A DNA stretch of 64,000 bases from Monodelphis domestica (lineage: Eukaryota; Chordata; Mammalia; Didelphimorphia; Didelphidae). Both the position numbers and the translations under genes were made by a program. Shown here piece by piece: positions 12,146 to 26,500 of the stretch (position 1 is its first letter; each line of letters opens with the position of its first letter). The DNA lies in NCBI RefSeq assembly GCF_027887165.1, contig NC_077234.1, forward strand, positions 165,009,877-165,073,876. Reading direction: 5' to 3'. The notes under the pieces were generated by a model. It saw only the letters and a program-made list of their open reading frames with translations. It searched no databases and was not told the DNA's origin.

Positions 12146-12639
12146 TTATTATATATGGCTAAAAATCATGGAATAGGATAATATCTGAAGACCTAAAATT
12201 GCAAATGAACAAAAAGGAAATGGAAAAAACACATAGTAAGAATAGACTGTCATCTATTTTGTGTACAGAGCTTGTATAGTATAACATTCAATAAGTGTAT
12301 CACCAGAAAAGGGGTTGGTCATTTATGTAGTAAGAATAAAGTATAATAGATGGACATCCTTTGAGCTTTAATGATACTCAGAACAGGTTAAAAAGCCATC
12401 AAGTGAGGCATCCAGTACCTTGGGTTATCTCCTGTATGGAGCAAATACGGGAAGACATGGAAAAGAACTAAGAAAGATGAAAAATCACTGAGGCACAGAA
12501 ACAAGAGCAGTAGAAAGAAGTAAGAGAGGCTGGATTTGAAACCAGTTCCTATTTCTTGCAATTTGCATGTCCTTGGACAAATCATTTTGTCTTTCTTTAT
12601 CAGTTGGTCTAAAAACACCGAAACATTGCCAGTAGCTCC

Positions 12640-13290
12640 TGAACTGCCTCTAAGATAAAGTGCAGATTCTTATGGTATTCAAAATCCTTTACAATCTGAC
12701 TACAGTCAGCCTTTCAAGGCTTATTACACTGGACTCTTCTTCATGAATTCCGCATTCCAGACACAATGGCTTACCTGCTATTTCACACACAAAGCATTCC
12801 TTTACAAGAGTTGTCCTCATCCCTGGAATGCACCATCTGTATCATTTCTGCCTCCTTAAAGTTCAGTTCAAATGCCAATGGGCAAGAATTTTTTTCTTGA
12901 TCTCCCTATCCCAGCTGCTATTCCTGATCCATTCTTTCCTCCCCATTTTGGTGTGTTTATTATTTTTATATACTTTTATATAATTTATATTTCTATAATA
13001 TATAATTTATTTACATAAATTATATATAAGTATACATTATATGTGCACTTATATAGTAACATAATTTATATATAATATATGTGTATTTAAATAATTTATA
13101 TATAATTATAATATACATATATTTACATATAAAATATGTATTTTGTATTTACTTATATGAACATGTTTTCTTGTTTTTCCTTATAGAATTTTAGTGTCTT
13201 GGGGGCACTCTTTTATCTTTGTTTTCCATAGTACATGGTACATAGTAGGGAACTACTAAATGCTTGCTGATTGAATGAATAATTGGACTA
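12640..13290 (+). repeat. L2-type LINE 3' end split by an AT-rich expansion
   Basis: ORF2 end and 3'UTR of an L2-like LINE (CTTTACAATCTGACTACAGT, TCATCCCTGGAATGCACC, AAATGCTTGCTGATTGAATG). The middle (about 12960-13160) has become a TATATAAATTATA-rich simple repeat. Confidence 0.65.
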
Positions 13291-13689
13291 GATGACCTCT
13301 AAAGTTTTTTCCTAGCTCTTAAGCCTAGAATTTTAAACAGGGAACAGGCTGTCACATGCATGGTTAAAGAAAATAACCCTATCAATGAGATCACAAATCT
13401 TTGGAACTATTAAGTTTGACAAAGTACTTTCTCCACCACAAAACCCAAAGCCTGGGAATGCTTTAATGGTTATCCATTTTTTATAGAGGAGGGCACTAAT
13501 TCATTTGGTTAGCAAATAGCCAATTTGGAGCCATTGCCCAGATTTCCTGATATAGCTAGGTGGCCCAAGACTCAGGATCTCTTACTATTACTTGAGAAGT
13601 TAAATTGATTTCCCTCAAACTTTTAAAAATCTATTAAGAAATGGTCAAGAAGATCTGAAGACAAAAATAAACTCAGATAGACTTGGTAG

Positions 13690-14055
13690 ATGGGATCATG
13701 GGTGAGTCACTTCACCTCTATTTTGACTCAGTTTCTTCAACTCTAAAATGGGGATAATAACATCTTGCAGGGGAGGGGTGAAGACTCATCTTCTTGAGTT
13801 CAAATCTGAACTAGCTGTATGGCCTGTCACTTAACCCTGTTTGCTTAAGTTTCCTCATCTGTAAAATGGGAACACGTTGGAGATGGAATGGCAAACTGTT
13901 CTGGTGTCCCTGCCCCAAATGGGGTCAGGAAGAGTCTGACACAACTGAACAGTGACAAAAATAGCATCTACCTTCTCGTGGTTGTCTGTTATGGGGACCA
14001 AATGAGATGATTGTAATTAGTACATGGTAGGTGGTTAATAAATGCTTGTCCTCTA
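13690..14055 (+). repeat. MIR interrupted by a MAR1-like SINE
   Basis: MIR sequence runs to about 13768 (AAAATGGGGATAATAACATC) and resumes at about 13961 (ATAGCATCTACC to TTAATAAATGCTTGTC). Between them sits a MAR1-like SINE with AACCCTGTTTGCTTAAG, CAAATGGGGTCAGGAAGAGT and an AACTGAACAGTGACAA tail. Confidence 0.7.
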
Positions 14056-14095
14056 CCTCCCACTCCTAATCAGTCTGTTTTTTGTTTTTTGTTTT

Positions 14096-14288
14096 GTTTT
14101 TTTTTTTAAACCCCTCAGCTTCTGTCTTAGAATCGAGATAGGCAGACGAGTAGTAAGGGGGTAGGCAATTGGGGTTAAGTGACTTGCCTAGGTCCACACA
14201 GCCAGGAAGTATTTGTGGTCAAATTTGAACCCAGGACCTGCTGTCTCCAGACCTGGCTCTCAATCCTCTGAGTCTCCTAGCTGCCCCC
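14096..14288 (-). mobile_element. tRNA-derived marsupial SINE
   Basis: T-rich tail, TTCTGTCTTAGAATCGAGAT, GTTAAGTGACTTGCCTAGGT, AATTTGAACCCAGGACCTGC and CTAGCTGCCCCC. It lies about 150 bases upstream of the TM9SF2 CpG island. Confidence 0.85.
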
Positions 14289-14429
14289 ACGTCCATATAC
14301 TTTAAAGGAATCAAAAATCCATAAATTTTAAAAATGCGTTATTCTGAGTAACAGGCTTCACCAAGGGGTCAAAGGGGTCGGACACAGAAAAGGATGTGAA
14401 TCCTTAACGTACACACTAAGTCGATCTCT

Positions 14430-15130
14430 CGATGTAGCAGATACTTCGTCTGTGTTTGCCCCTTTTTACAGGTTATCCTCCGCCTGCCGTGTTTTCCTTG
14501 CAGCTCCCTTCTGCCACGGGTCTAAAGAAAACCGGGAACCTGGATTTTTCTCTGTACACACTCTCCCGGAAACTCTTATGGGACAATTGCCTACTGGGCC
14601 TGCGCAGTCAAATTGCGCATGCTCCGTCGTAGCCTGGTTCGGTTTCTGTTGCGGAGGTGGACGTCTTTTCTAGTGTTACCGGAATTGGCCATCGGCGACC
14701 CGCCCTCCAGTTCGGCCGCCACCGCCACCTCCTGCTACGCCGCTACTCCGTGTTTCGCCCCCGGGCCTTCCCGGTCCCTCCTTCCCTGCCTCCCAGCTGG
14801 CCTTTCTCCCGCGGTCGTCGGTCCACACACCGTCATGAGTCCGGGGCTCCGGCCGTCGTCTTTCTCTCGGTGGCGGTGGCTGCTGCTGTCCCTGCTGCTG
14901 GGGGTCGCCCCCGGCCCAGGCAACTCCTTCTACCTGCCGGGCCTGGCGCCGGTCAACTTCTGCGAGGAGGGAAAGGAGAGCCCTGAGTGCAAGGTGGGCG
15001 AGGCGGGTGGTATTGGTGGAGGACGAGGGCTGGCACGGGACGAATGGGGAGGGCTGGGCCGAGGCTGGGAGTTGAGCGGCGGCCCGGCCAGGCCCCAGGC
15101 CTCCTAGGGTGTAGGGCCTGACCCTGGGAA
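14430..15130 (+). promoter_or_regulatory. TM9SF2: TM9SF2 CpG island, promoter and 5'UTR
   Basis: A CpG-dense block in an otherwise AT-rich window surrounds exon 1. It has no TATA box near the expected start, as is usual for housekeeping promoters. It carries an NRF1-like TGCGCATGCT at 14614-14623 and a CTGCGCAG palindrome just before it. A GCC/CCG-rich 5'UTR follows, at about 14690-14834. The exact transcription start cannot be read from sequence. Confidence 0.85.
14835..14993 (+). CDS. TM9SF2: TM9SF2 coding exon 1 (signal peptide)
   Basis: Encodes 53 residues from MSPGLRP to ESPECK, ending phase 0 at a GTGGGC donor (14994). The start ATG has G at -3. It is chosen because the leucine-rich stretch (WLLLSLLLG) and the following [12 protein letters not shown] line up with the known TM9SF2 N-terminus. 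The frame is also open upstream to an ATG at 14619, which I consider unlikely to be the main start. Confidence 0.95.
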
Positions 15131-18100
15131 GCTTGGGGCTAGCGATGTCACCCAGTGCGTCCTCCCCCTTACGCACTCTTGAGTCCAGTTTCAAAAGTCT
15201 TAAGACCTTGGGTCCATGGTATAAGGGAGTCACCTGGACTGCACCGTACTAAGCTCCTGTGGGAGGGAGAGAAGGAAGGAAGATACAGGTAGGCACCCTA
15301 CCACGTCCTCATAGAGCACATCACTTACTTTTTAGATTGTAGTAATTCATTCTAGTTCATAGTAAAGACAAGAACAACAAATAGCTATCATGTATATAGC
15401 TTTTATTATCAAATAGAGCAACAAGTTTCTTCAATGGATAAAGTGCTGAGGCCTGGAGTCAGGAGGATCTGGATTCAGATTCGGCTAAAGACAATTAATT
15501 AACTGTGTCATCCTGGGCAAGGCACTTAACCTTGTTTACCTCCGCAAAATGGGTTCATGGAAACAGCCAACCACTTTAGTATCTTTGCCAAGAAAATCCC
15601 AAATTGGGGGGGAGGGGGGGAGTGGTCATAAAGAGTTGGACCCAATTGAACAATGTCCTAAATACTTTACAAATATTTGATTCTCACCACAACCCTAGGA
15701 AGTAGGTGCTATATTATCCCTATTTTACAATTGAGGAAAATGAGGCGAGCAAAGTGAACCATTTCCCAATATGACTCATCCAGAGTCACACAATGCCTGA
15801 CACTGCATTTGAACTCAGGTCTTCCTGGTTCACCGCTCTGTCTACTGTATTACCTAGTTGCTTTAAGAACCTGTAGGGCAAATAAAGGGCAGAAAGGTTC
15901 TTAAACCTTTTTTGGGGGATGGGAAGCAATGGACTCTTTTGGCAGTCTGGTGAAACCTGTAGACCTCAAACCGTCCTCCAATTAATGTTTTTAAATGCAT
16001 AAAATAAAGCACATGGGATTACAAACAAAATCAGTTATATTAGAACATTTTTAAAAAAGTTTATAGTCCCTAACTTGGAAGGTTGGCAATAGAAGTCACA
16101 CACAATTCAATTCAATTTAATTCAACAGGCATTTATTAAGGAACTACTATGTGAAAGCATTGTTACCCTAGCATAAATGTCTGAGCCCTGGACAATCACT
16201 TCATTATAAGCATCACATATTTTATTTATAGATTGTTATACCTAGGAGTGCACACAATTCATACTATTATTACTCTTGCCAATGAAAAACCTTTACTTGC
16301 CACTTTTTCAAAAGTAATGTGGTGTTTTTTCCTCCTATAACTTCCTCCTGGGAGGAAGGTTATATACTTCTCCCAACTATTTCTTTTTTCCATTTGAGAT
16401 ATTTGTAAAAAAAAAAAAGGCAGAAAAGAATCAAGTGGTTGTTGAAACACTAAGAACTTTCTAGGGCCATTCTTAAAAACTGATTAAAGTATTTCGAGTT
16501 ACTAGTAGTGAAGGAAGAAGCAATATATATGTTCAGCCAGTTCTTAAAGTACATTTAAAAGAGTACATCATAATATGGGTCAACTAGGTGGCGCAGTAGA
16601 TAAGTACCTGACCTGAAATCAGGAAGACCTGAGTTCAAATTTGGCATCAGACATTTAACTAGCTTGTATGACCCTGGGAAAGCCACTTAACTAACCCTTT
16701 TTGCCTCAGTTCCTTACTTGTAAAACCTGAGCTGGAGAAGGAAATGACAAATCACTCTATTATCTTTGCCAGGGAAACCCCAAATGGAGTCTTGAGCTGA
16801 GCAGCAACAACAATGTTATAAGATTTAGTATTGTACAAGATGTTACATTTTATAGTTGGGCCTGTGGTTCACAGTCTTCCCCTTAATAGCTTAGAGAGTC
16901 AAATTGATTTTCCTCAAAATTTTAACACTCTATTAACAAGATTTTAAAGCATGATTGAAATAAGATTTATTTAAACTTTTATTTTCGTTAGTCTATGTTA
17001 TAACAACAAATATCATGCTTGTTCTTTTTGTTATGTAAAAGGTATTTCCTCTCATATTTGTTAACTTTCTGATAGACACCAGGGTAGTGTATATCTAGAT
17101 TAGTTCGAAAACTTCAAACATTTCTATAGATGGAAGGTTTATTTAAGTTTGATTAAATAATATGATTTTTGTAGTAGGGTTGCCTAACCAAAATGGAAAT
17201 CCTGATATCAACTGAAGTGGAAGATAGAGACAGTTGCTTAAGAACTCAGAGTAATCAGTTCTTAAACTTTAATCTAGATGATTAGATAATAAATAAGTAA
17301 TTCTTTAATGTGACATTAGCAGTTAGCTTGTCAGTAAGGTAGTTTTGAATTATCTTTCAAAAGTAACTTTTGAGTCAACTCAAGAAATATTTCGTGGAGA
17401 TCAGTATAGGTTTAGATGGGTAGAAAACAGGTTAGAGGGGAACAGATGCTCTGAAATCCCTCTTTTAGTCATCTGAATTACATCTAGTACAATATTTGAG
17501 TAGAAACATCTTTTGAAAAAGTAGAGAATAACTCATGTAAGTCTCTTTTTGTTACTTCTTCCCTGAGCCCTCTGGCTTTGTCAAATTCAGTTACCTTTTT
17601 TGAGGAGAGCCTATAAATAGCAAGTCAGTTTTGATTATATTAGTTCAGTGATCCAAGTCCATATTTGAAAAGGAGTATAAAGTCTTATGACCAGTCCTAA
17701 GTTATTTAAGCAGCTGAAAGAACATGCCTTAAAAATTTTGAAATGAGTAATATAAAATTAGAAAGGAATTTTTCCAAAAGATGGCATCATATTTACTACC
17801 TTAAGTGTGGAATCATGTGTAGGAAGAATTAGATTCTGTTACTTCTCTCACTGACTTTAGACAACTTATTTGAAACTTTCTTTTAACATTTAATTTTTAT
17901 CTTTTTTCTTAATTACATACATGCAAATATTGTTAATGTTCATTTAAAAATTTTGAGTTCCATGTTCTTTTTGATACTTTCTACATCTACAAAATGAGAG
18001 TAACCTATCATTCTAGTAGAATATGATGATGCTTAATATGCAAGGTAATTTGCATTAATGGGAAGATAAAATATAGATACAAGTCTTTTGGTGTTAAATT

Positions 18101-21100
18101 TTTTTTATTTTGAGATGGAGGAAGATCTGTAGCATTGCTTTATATACTTATTTTGGTATAGTTTTATTCTTTTGCTGTCTTGTTTATTGGTAATATATTG
18201 TATCTGTGTTTGAGATGATTCTGTTTCTCAGTGCTATTCTTTTTTATCATTTGTTTTCTTTTTTTTCAAACCCTTACCTTTCATCTTAGAATCAATATTG
18301 CATATTGGTTCGAAGGCAGAAAAGCAGTAAGGCTAGGCAGTTGGGATCAATCTCATTTGTTTTTTGCATTTTTCCTTTTTCTTCATTTTCTATAATCACA
18401 GTAAGGTAGGTAGACATAAGTATAGCTGTAGTATCCCTTTTATTTCTAGATCCATCTCAGTTTTTCAGATCAAGAAGATATTTTATATTGGCTAATCCTA
18501 GAAGTAGGTAGAAGTGAATTGGATTTGCCATTCATTCTGTCTATGAAGTAATACTGTTATGCCAATTTGTTATACAGAAATTCAGACTGCACAAAATTTA
18601 ATTATTTCATATTTGTAAAGATTGTAAAATACTGCTGAGCATTAAATAAAATATTGAGAATATGCAAATTAGTGAAATCTAGGAGGTTAGTTTTCTAAAA
18701 ATTAACAGTATATTTTACTATCTTTCTCAACAGTAGAACTTAGAACAAGTAACACAGTTAACACTACAAAGTGTGCCAGATTTTCAACTTATTTGAAGTG
18801 TAGATCATGTATTCTTAGATAAGGAACAGGGACTTCTTTCCTCGTTATATGAGTGGCCAAGTATGCACTCTTGTGATTTCTTAGAACTAGGAATAAATGT
18901 TTTACATAAATTATATATTAAAGAGTGCAAGTAGACACATGCCCACCTTATGAAAATTTTAAAATCTAAAAAATGTTCAAAGAGAATTTTCATTTTTGTT
19001 TCTTGCTTGTAGGTAGTTCGCTCAAAGACTTTGTATAAATTGTATTTATTGATATAAATATTTCAAGGGAATAAATATATACATGTATTTAAATAATTTA
19101 GATACCTTTAATATGGAGTAAAAATGGTGAATACAACAATATTGCCATGATCAGGTTGAAGATTTAAGCATTTTTTCATTCTCTAGTTCAGCTTTGGTAT
19201 CCTTTCAGATTTTGGTAGAACAATTTTGAGTAAAAAAAAAAGATTCCATTATTAACTCTTAGTTGTCATTTATTTATTTGAACAAGAGCTTCATTTCCTT
19301 GCTTCTTTAATGTAATAATTGTATGTGTTTTTGGCAGTGCCCAAAATCCGACACCATCAATAATAGTATTTCACATTTATAAATCAATTACTCACAGCAA
19401 TCCAATGACTTAGTACAAAGTACAATATTATGAACATCTCTATTTTACAGGTGAGAAAATCATGACCTAAACAAGTTAAATGATCTGTCTACGATCATAC
19501 TAATATTACATGGCATAACTAGGCTTCAAATCCAGATCTTCCAAGTCCAGTGCTCTTTCTAGCTTTCCTGTATTTCTCTTAGATGTGATTACTTCAGCCA
19601 TATTGTATCAAATTATATTTCAGAAGTTACTGTTTCAAAATGAGGAGAGCTGAGATCAAAACTGTCACTTTAAAAGTTAATTTTTTCAATAAAATGGTCC
19701 CTGGCCCTCTTCACCCATCCTTTTTGTGTAGATGATCTGTTAGGACTAGAGGTTTGTGAGAGAAATTTAAGAAAGAAGATAGGAAGTAGTCACTAAAAAT
19801 TTCCTCCCTCTGGATTCTTTGGCTGGTGGCAAGGTTCTTTAAAAAAACTCTACCACTTCATCCAAAATAACACTCACATAACCTACCTATCCCTTCATAT
19901 CTAGAGTCCACTACATCCACATGGTAAGTGTGTCTTCTGAATCTTTTCTACTTTGTTCACCTGAACCTGGAAACCTTTGTCTCTTTTCCTATTCCTTGCT
20001 TGGCTCACTATTACCTCTCACTAATCCTCTAGTTGTCCATGAATAATTCTCTTGGAAATAGATATCCTACTTGTCTCTTTCCCATCCTGTCTCTTCTTCT
20101 TTTTCTTCCTTCCTTCCTTTCTTTTTAAAAATTTATTTTCTTTTCAATCAAGTGTTTATTTTCTCCCCATACCCTGCAAAAAGTGAAAAAAAAAAACCCA
20201 CATTATAACAAATATGCATTATCAAGGCAAATAAACTGCTGCATATTTGCTTGTCCAAAAATGTATATCTCATTCTGTTTTAGTCTATTATCTTTGTTAG
20301 GAGGTCAGTTGCAGTGATTCATGATCAATCTTCTGTAATCATTATGGATCATTGCATTGATTTTCTTAAGTCTTTCAGAGGTGTCCTATGATTTTCTTTC
20401 TGTGTAAATTATCCTGTTCTGTTCACTGCAAACTACATCAGTTCATATAATCTTCCCAGATTTCTCTGAAAACCATCCTTTTTTGTAATTTAAAGTGATA
20501 GTTCATTACATTGATATAGTATAATTTGTTTAGTCATTCTCTTTGATAGGCACTCCCTTAGTTTCCAGATTTTTGCCACTGCAAAAAGAGCTGCTATAAA
20601 TATTTTTGTTCATTCATCTTTTTCCTCTTTATTTGATGTCTTTGGGAGTATTGGCCTAGCAGTAATATTGCTGAGTCAGAAGATATGTATATATGCAATT
20701 TACTTTTTGGAAATCGTTTTCTGATCACTGGATCAAATCACATTCCACAATAAGTGTCTGTTTTCCTGCAGCCCCTCCAACATTTATCATTTTCCTCTTT
20801 TGTTACCATTGCCAATTTGATGGGTATGGATAATTTAAATAGATAAAATAAAAATTAAAAAAAACAAAGGTGCCATAACTTAAATTTCTGTAATAGTATT
20901 CTGAAGCATTTTTAATATAGCTATTGATACATTCAATTTCATTTGAAAATTACCTGTTTGTGCTTGATCACAATAAGGTAGTAGCTCTTATTCTAAATGT
21001 TAATCAGTCCCTTTTATATTTGGGAAATGAAACCTTGATCAGAGAAATTTGTTGTGAATATTTTTCATAACTTTAATTTTAGCTGCTTTATGCAGAAACT

Positions 21101-23511
21101 TAGATTTCACATAATAAAAATTATGTTATCTTCTGGGATCCTTTCTCTTTCGTATTTAGTCATAAACTATTCCCTTGCCAATTGATCTGAAAGGATACTT
21201 CCTTGTTCCTCTAATTTGTTTGCTAAAACACATTTTCTAGTCTAAGCCTCTCCAGCCTTAGTTTTGTTTATTTATTTTACCTCATAAGAGTACCAAGTCT
21301 CTAAAATTAACTATCAGGAAAAAGTCTATGAATTCAGACAAGTGTCTAGTCTGACATGGCAGGGTTTGAACCAGAGATTTTTCAGCTAAGTATGTAATGA
21401 GGGAGTTAGTCAAAATCTCTAAGGCCCTCTCCAATTCTAAAATATCTTAGTAACCGACTCATGGACATCCATCTCTATTTCCTACATTCTCCTCATGAAA
21501 TTTTAGATTATTTCCAAAGTAGGACCTCTTCTCTTCCCTAGTTATTCCTTCTTTCTACTATATGCAGTAATCTAAACAGATATTACTATCAGGTTCAAAT
21601 AGGCTAAACAAGTGATGTCAAATTCAAATGGAAATGGGGTCACTAAACCATTCTGATTAGTATCAACTTAGAATACCACATATTATTATTGTATTATGCA
21701 TTTTTATTTTCCAATGTTATTTTAATCTGATTTGGGAGGTATTTGGGAGCATTGTGGGCCTATGTGGGCAGGACTGTTTGACCCTTTTGGTCTAAACCTT
21801 TTGACATAACCACAGACTACTTAAAAAAAATTTTTTTTTTAAACCCCTTACCTTAGAATCAATATCCATTCTAAGGCAGAAGAGTGGTATGGATTAGGCA
21901 GTTGGGGTTAAGTGACTTGCCCAGGGTCATATAACTAGCTAGAAAGTACCTGAGGCCAAATTTCCATCTTTAGGCCTAGTTTTCTATATAAAAAGTCCTG
22001 TTTTCTTAAAAGTTAAGTCTGTGAGAGACTTTTGCAGTTTTGCCTTATTTTCATTCCATTGTGTCTAATCAATCATCTGCTTCTTTTAGCTGGGATTATT
22101 CATCAAAACCATCCATTTCTTGCCTGCTACCTTGGAATCTCAAAAAGCAGGAAGAAAAATTAAGGGAAGAAGGAAAAATGAGAGAAAAAAATAGTGTTGG
22201 TTAAGTAGGTATGAAAAACAATGTAGACAGGGAAATTCAGTAGATTATTTGTCCGGGGCCCTGCATGTAATAAAACAAACTGTGAACAGATTTGAGGTTA
22301 GATATAGGATAAATCAGAATAGGAAGTAAGATTATAGATGGAAGAAAAAGAAGGGAGAGAATAGACCTTTAAAAATAAGCTATTAAAATAAAATATGATA
22401 TAATTCAATCTTCTCTACTCCCATCCTCAGTATTAAGAATTCTTAGAGAATAGACTAGTCATGCTTTGTATTTTATTTAGAAATCTCAGGCAAAAGGAAA
22501 GTTTCCTTAAAATGTTTAAAAGAGGAATAAATTATAGCACTTGTGGTCTTTGAGAGAAGTGTCTTTGTTTTTCTATCTACTACTTCGTATAATGCCTGCC
22601 ACATAATAAGTGCACATTTAATATTTTTCCATTCATTTATTCTGTAATGACTTAGGACCTTATCTGTGATTATTTTAGAATATAAAATTTTAGAATTTGA
22701 AGGAAATCTGTTGTGGATGAGGATACAAGTCCTTCAAGGGGAAATGACTCCCCTAAGATTAAACAGCAAGTAAGTCATAGAAGTAGGACTTGAACTTAGG
22801 TACTCTTGATACAAATGGCACTCTTTTTATTATACTCGAGATAGATCTAATTGATTTTTAAGTGGGGAAGGAAATCACAACAAGGGACAACTTTTAGAAA
22901 AAAGGTAGAGTGGGAGGTGACATTTAATTAGTAGACATTATATTATGGTTTTTTTTTCTTTCTAAAACTCTTACCTTCTGTTGTAGAATCAATGCTAAGT
23001 ATCGATTCCAGGGGAGAAGAGTGGTAAGGGATAGGCAGTTGAAGTTAAATAACTTTCCCAGGGTCAAAGAACTACAAAGGGTCTGAGGTCAAATTTGAAC
23101 CCAAGTCCCCGTGACCAGGTTCTATTCACTGTACTACCTAGTTGTACCCTCAATGTTCGTTAAATGAAAATGGGTGATAATTGATGATGCTGAAAGATAC
23201 TGAGTTTTTTAAGAAATTACTTGTCAGAGATGTTTTATAGGATGATTTTGGCCTAGATTAGATGACCTCTGCGATATTTTCCAATTCTGTAATTCTCTAT
23301 TCATTAAGTTAAAAAGAAACCATTTGCTTTACTCCTGCCTTAATAAGTACTCAACTAAGTACAGTAACTTCTTTAGAAGATCTCCATTGATATAGAACTT
23401 ACAATTTACCACCTCCCAGGGTAGATTTTTATTTTAGAACATTTATAATTCTTAGTAAGTTTTTTCAAAGTCTGCCTCTAAGCAGATTTTGCTGATTACT
23501 TCTAATTCTGG

Positions 23512-23568
<57 letters not shown>

Positions 23569-26500
23569 TGTGTGTGTCTAAGAAGGGCATGTATGATCCC
23601 TTTTCTACATAATAACCCTTTGAATACTCTTTAAAAAATGAAATTTTTTTTCCTCACACTAACGATCCTTTTAACTGATTCTCTTGTGGCATTTCTCTAG
23701 TCTCTTCACTATCTAAACCAATTCTACCTTGCCAGTGTCCTAGAAATTTAGTGGCCAAGAACAGAGCACAATTGTTCAGAGGTAGACTGGTCAGGACAGA
23801 ATATAGTTAGCTCATTGATTTCTGGACACTGTGTAGCCAAAGATCATGTTAGCTATTTTTGTTACCTTGTTTCACTATTGACTCACACTCAACCTGCAGT
23901 CCACTAAACTGTCACATTTTCATCACAACTATTGTTTGATAAACATTCACTCAACTCCTACCATGTCTCGCATACGTGTGAAGTTGCTGATTTAATCACA
24001 AATGTAGGACTTTATCCCTGTTTGAGTATTATCTTCTAAGAGGTGACTTATTCTAGCATATAAAAATCTTTTGGGATCATTCTTGTCATTTGCCATTTAT
24101 TTCATCTTGTATGTTTGATGAGCATTTGTTTGATGAGCATTTATTTTATACCTTCTCTCCAGTTATTTATAAAAATTTTGAATGTTAGAGCCAAAGATGT
24201 ATTCCTAGAACACACTACCAGAGTCAAACCTGCAAATTGACAGTGAAAACTTTTTTTGGGGTCCGTCATGTAATTGTTTGTTCATTCAGTTGTAGTTGAG
24301 TCTTCATGACTTCTTGGACTATAGGTATCCATGGGATTTTCTTGGCAAAGATACTGGAGTGGTTTGCATTTCTTTCTCCAGTGGATCCTTTTGTCAGGTA
24401 ATCAGAAGTTAAGTGGCTTACCCAGAGTCACACAGTTAAGAAGTAAGGATTTGAACTCAGGTCTTCCTTATTCCAGGCCCAGCATTCTATCCATTGAGCC
24501 ACCTAGTTGCCTCCCTAGAATTTACCTAACTATACTATAATGTGCTTCTAAAGATTTATAGCTTCTCCATAACTTTATAGGACAATACATATCAATAAAG
24601 GAAAGGACTATAGAGATATGTTCTAATTAAGCTTCAATATTTTGTAGATGCTCCAGAGAAAGCTGTTGGAGTTGTCTTTCACATCAGTGTATCTTTGGTT
24701 TTATTTTGGGGTTTTGGTTATGTATGAATATTCTCTTACAACAATGACCAATATGGAAACGTGTTTTGCATGACAATAAAAAATTAAAAGTTTTGCAGAT
24801 GAGAAAACTTAAGACCCAGAGAATTGTAATTTGGCTAGCATTTAGTAGATGCTTAATAAACATTTGTTCATATATTGCCCCGGGTCACATAGTTAAAAGT
24901 TAGAGCCAAAATTCAAACTCAGGTCTTCCAACTCCATATCTGACATTTTCCATTGTACTAGACTAATCATTTATTTGTCCTTATATGAATCAATCATCAG
25001 AAGTAGTAGGTTCTTAGGTTTAATCATCTCTGGAGCTTCTCCTTAAGTCACAGGAAGATAGCTATGGTAGGAACGATATTCTGACTCCTAACTCCATGCA
25101 AATTAGATTGTTTTTCTTAAAAGTATTGAGGACACCTCTAATTGATACATCCCAGTGAAGCTTGCTTGCTTGAGTGATTGATCCATCAATTTCCACCAAC
25201 CTATCTTCAGAGAGGATCTTTAGAGCCCCTAATGCCTGTTAGCTACTCAAATGATAGAGAGATGTCAACAGCATGAGCCAACCATGACTTGAAAGGGATT
25301 TCACTATCTTTTAGGGAGAGAAAACTAACTCAAAGGACTTAAGATAGTATTCTTAACTACAAAAGCATATTTGCCTTTTGTTCTAAGCTACAATAGTACT
25401 CCTTATCCTCAAGTCATTCATTATCTGTTACATTTTTATTAGTCTTCTGATTGGATGACCTTTTCTTTAATACTTGTGGATCTTTATCATTCATTGGAGC
25501 ACAAAAAACTGCTTTTTTAGAGGGTCAGACTTTTATCTTCGATGAGAAGAGTCTTGTACCAATTTCAATGCATTAGCAAGGAGCCATTAAGGGGCATTCC
25601 CCTTTTTTGGCATGATGGTTTTATAATCCAGATAAAATAATGGTACATGGGAAGGACAAAAGTGTCTGGAGGGCTCAGCCTCCTACAGTTCAGTTTGTTA
25701 TACAAAGACTCACTCCTAGTTTCATGATGTAGTGTTTGATTTTGTGGGGCATCCTCTTTTGCTGTCATCTTTTTAATTCATTTGGAATAATGATGGTTTT
25801 CACAACATCTTCCCTGGGAGATTTGCTTGGTCCAGATTATTGGCAATATCTTTCCCTGAAATTAACTTTTAAAAAGTATTTAATCTGTGGATCTTTAGAA
25901 TACCTTTAGAGTCCCCCTTCAGGAGGATAAGATACTGGATCTAATCCTACATATAAGCACATACATAAACTGATAACAACACAAAATAATGTTCCAACCC
26001 AGTGAATATTCTTTTATAAAAATAACAGATTTGGTAAAGGATGTATGGCTAGGTTACTAATTTAAGAATGCATTAAAAAGGAAAAATACAGAAATAAAAT
26101 TTAAAACAAGCCCTTGTACATGTTCAAGGTCTAGTGGGGGTAGCTTATATTCTACGAGCATGTAGTCAGGTACAACAATGTTATAGTTAATCTGCCATGA
26201 CTAATGCTTATGCCAAAGCGGGTTTTTTTTTCTTCTCACCATTGCTTATAGATGTTTCAAAGTTATTGCTATTTGTATTTTAAGCATTTCTGCCATGAAC
26301 TTAACTCATGGTGGGATTCTTTTTTTTATTTGCCCATTCTTCCAGCCTTCTTCCAGTAGGCATTCTTCCAGTCTACTTCCCAACTTAGATTTAATGTTAG
26401 GGTTAGATTTTCTCATTGCTACTTTCTTGGGTATTAAATGATGTTTTTCTAAAAAGGTTTTCAATGATAGACTAGGAAAAACTTTCAGTTTCTCTGAAGT

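Noticed and set aside
14676-15233. A 185-codon antisense frame over exon 1
   Set aside because: High GC content removes stops in the CpG island. It is opposite the real exon and shows only Gly/Arg/Pro-rich chance sequence.
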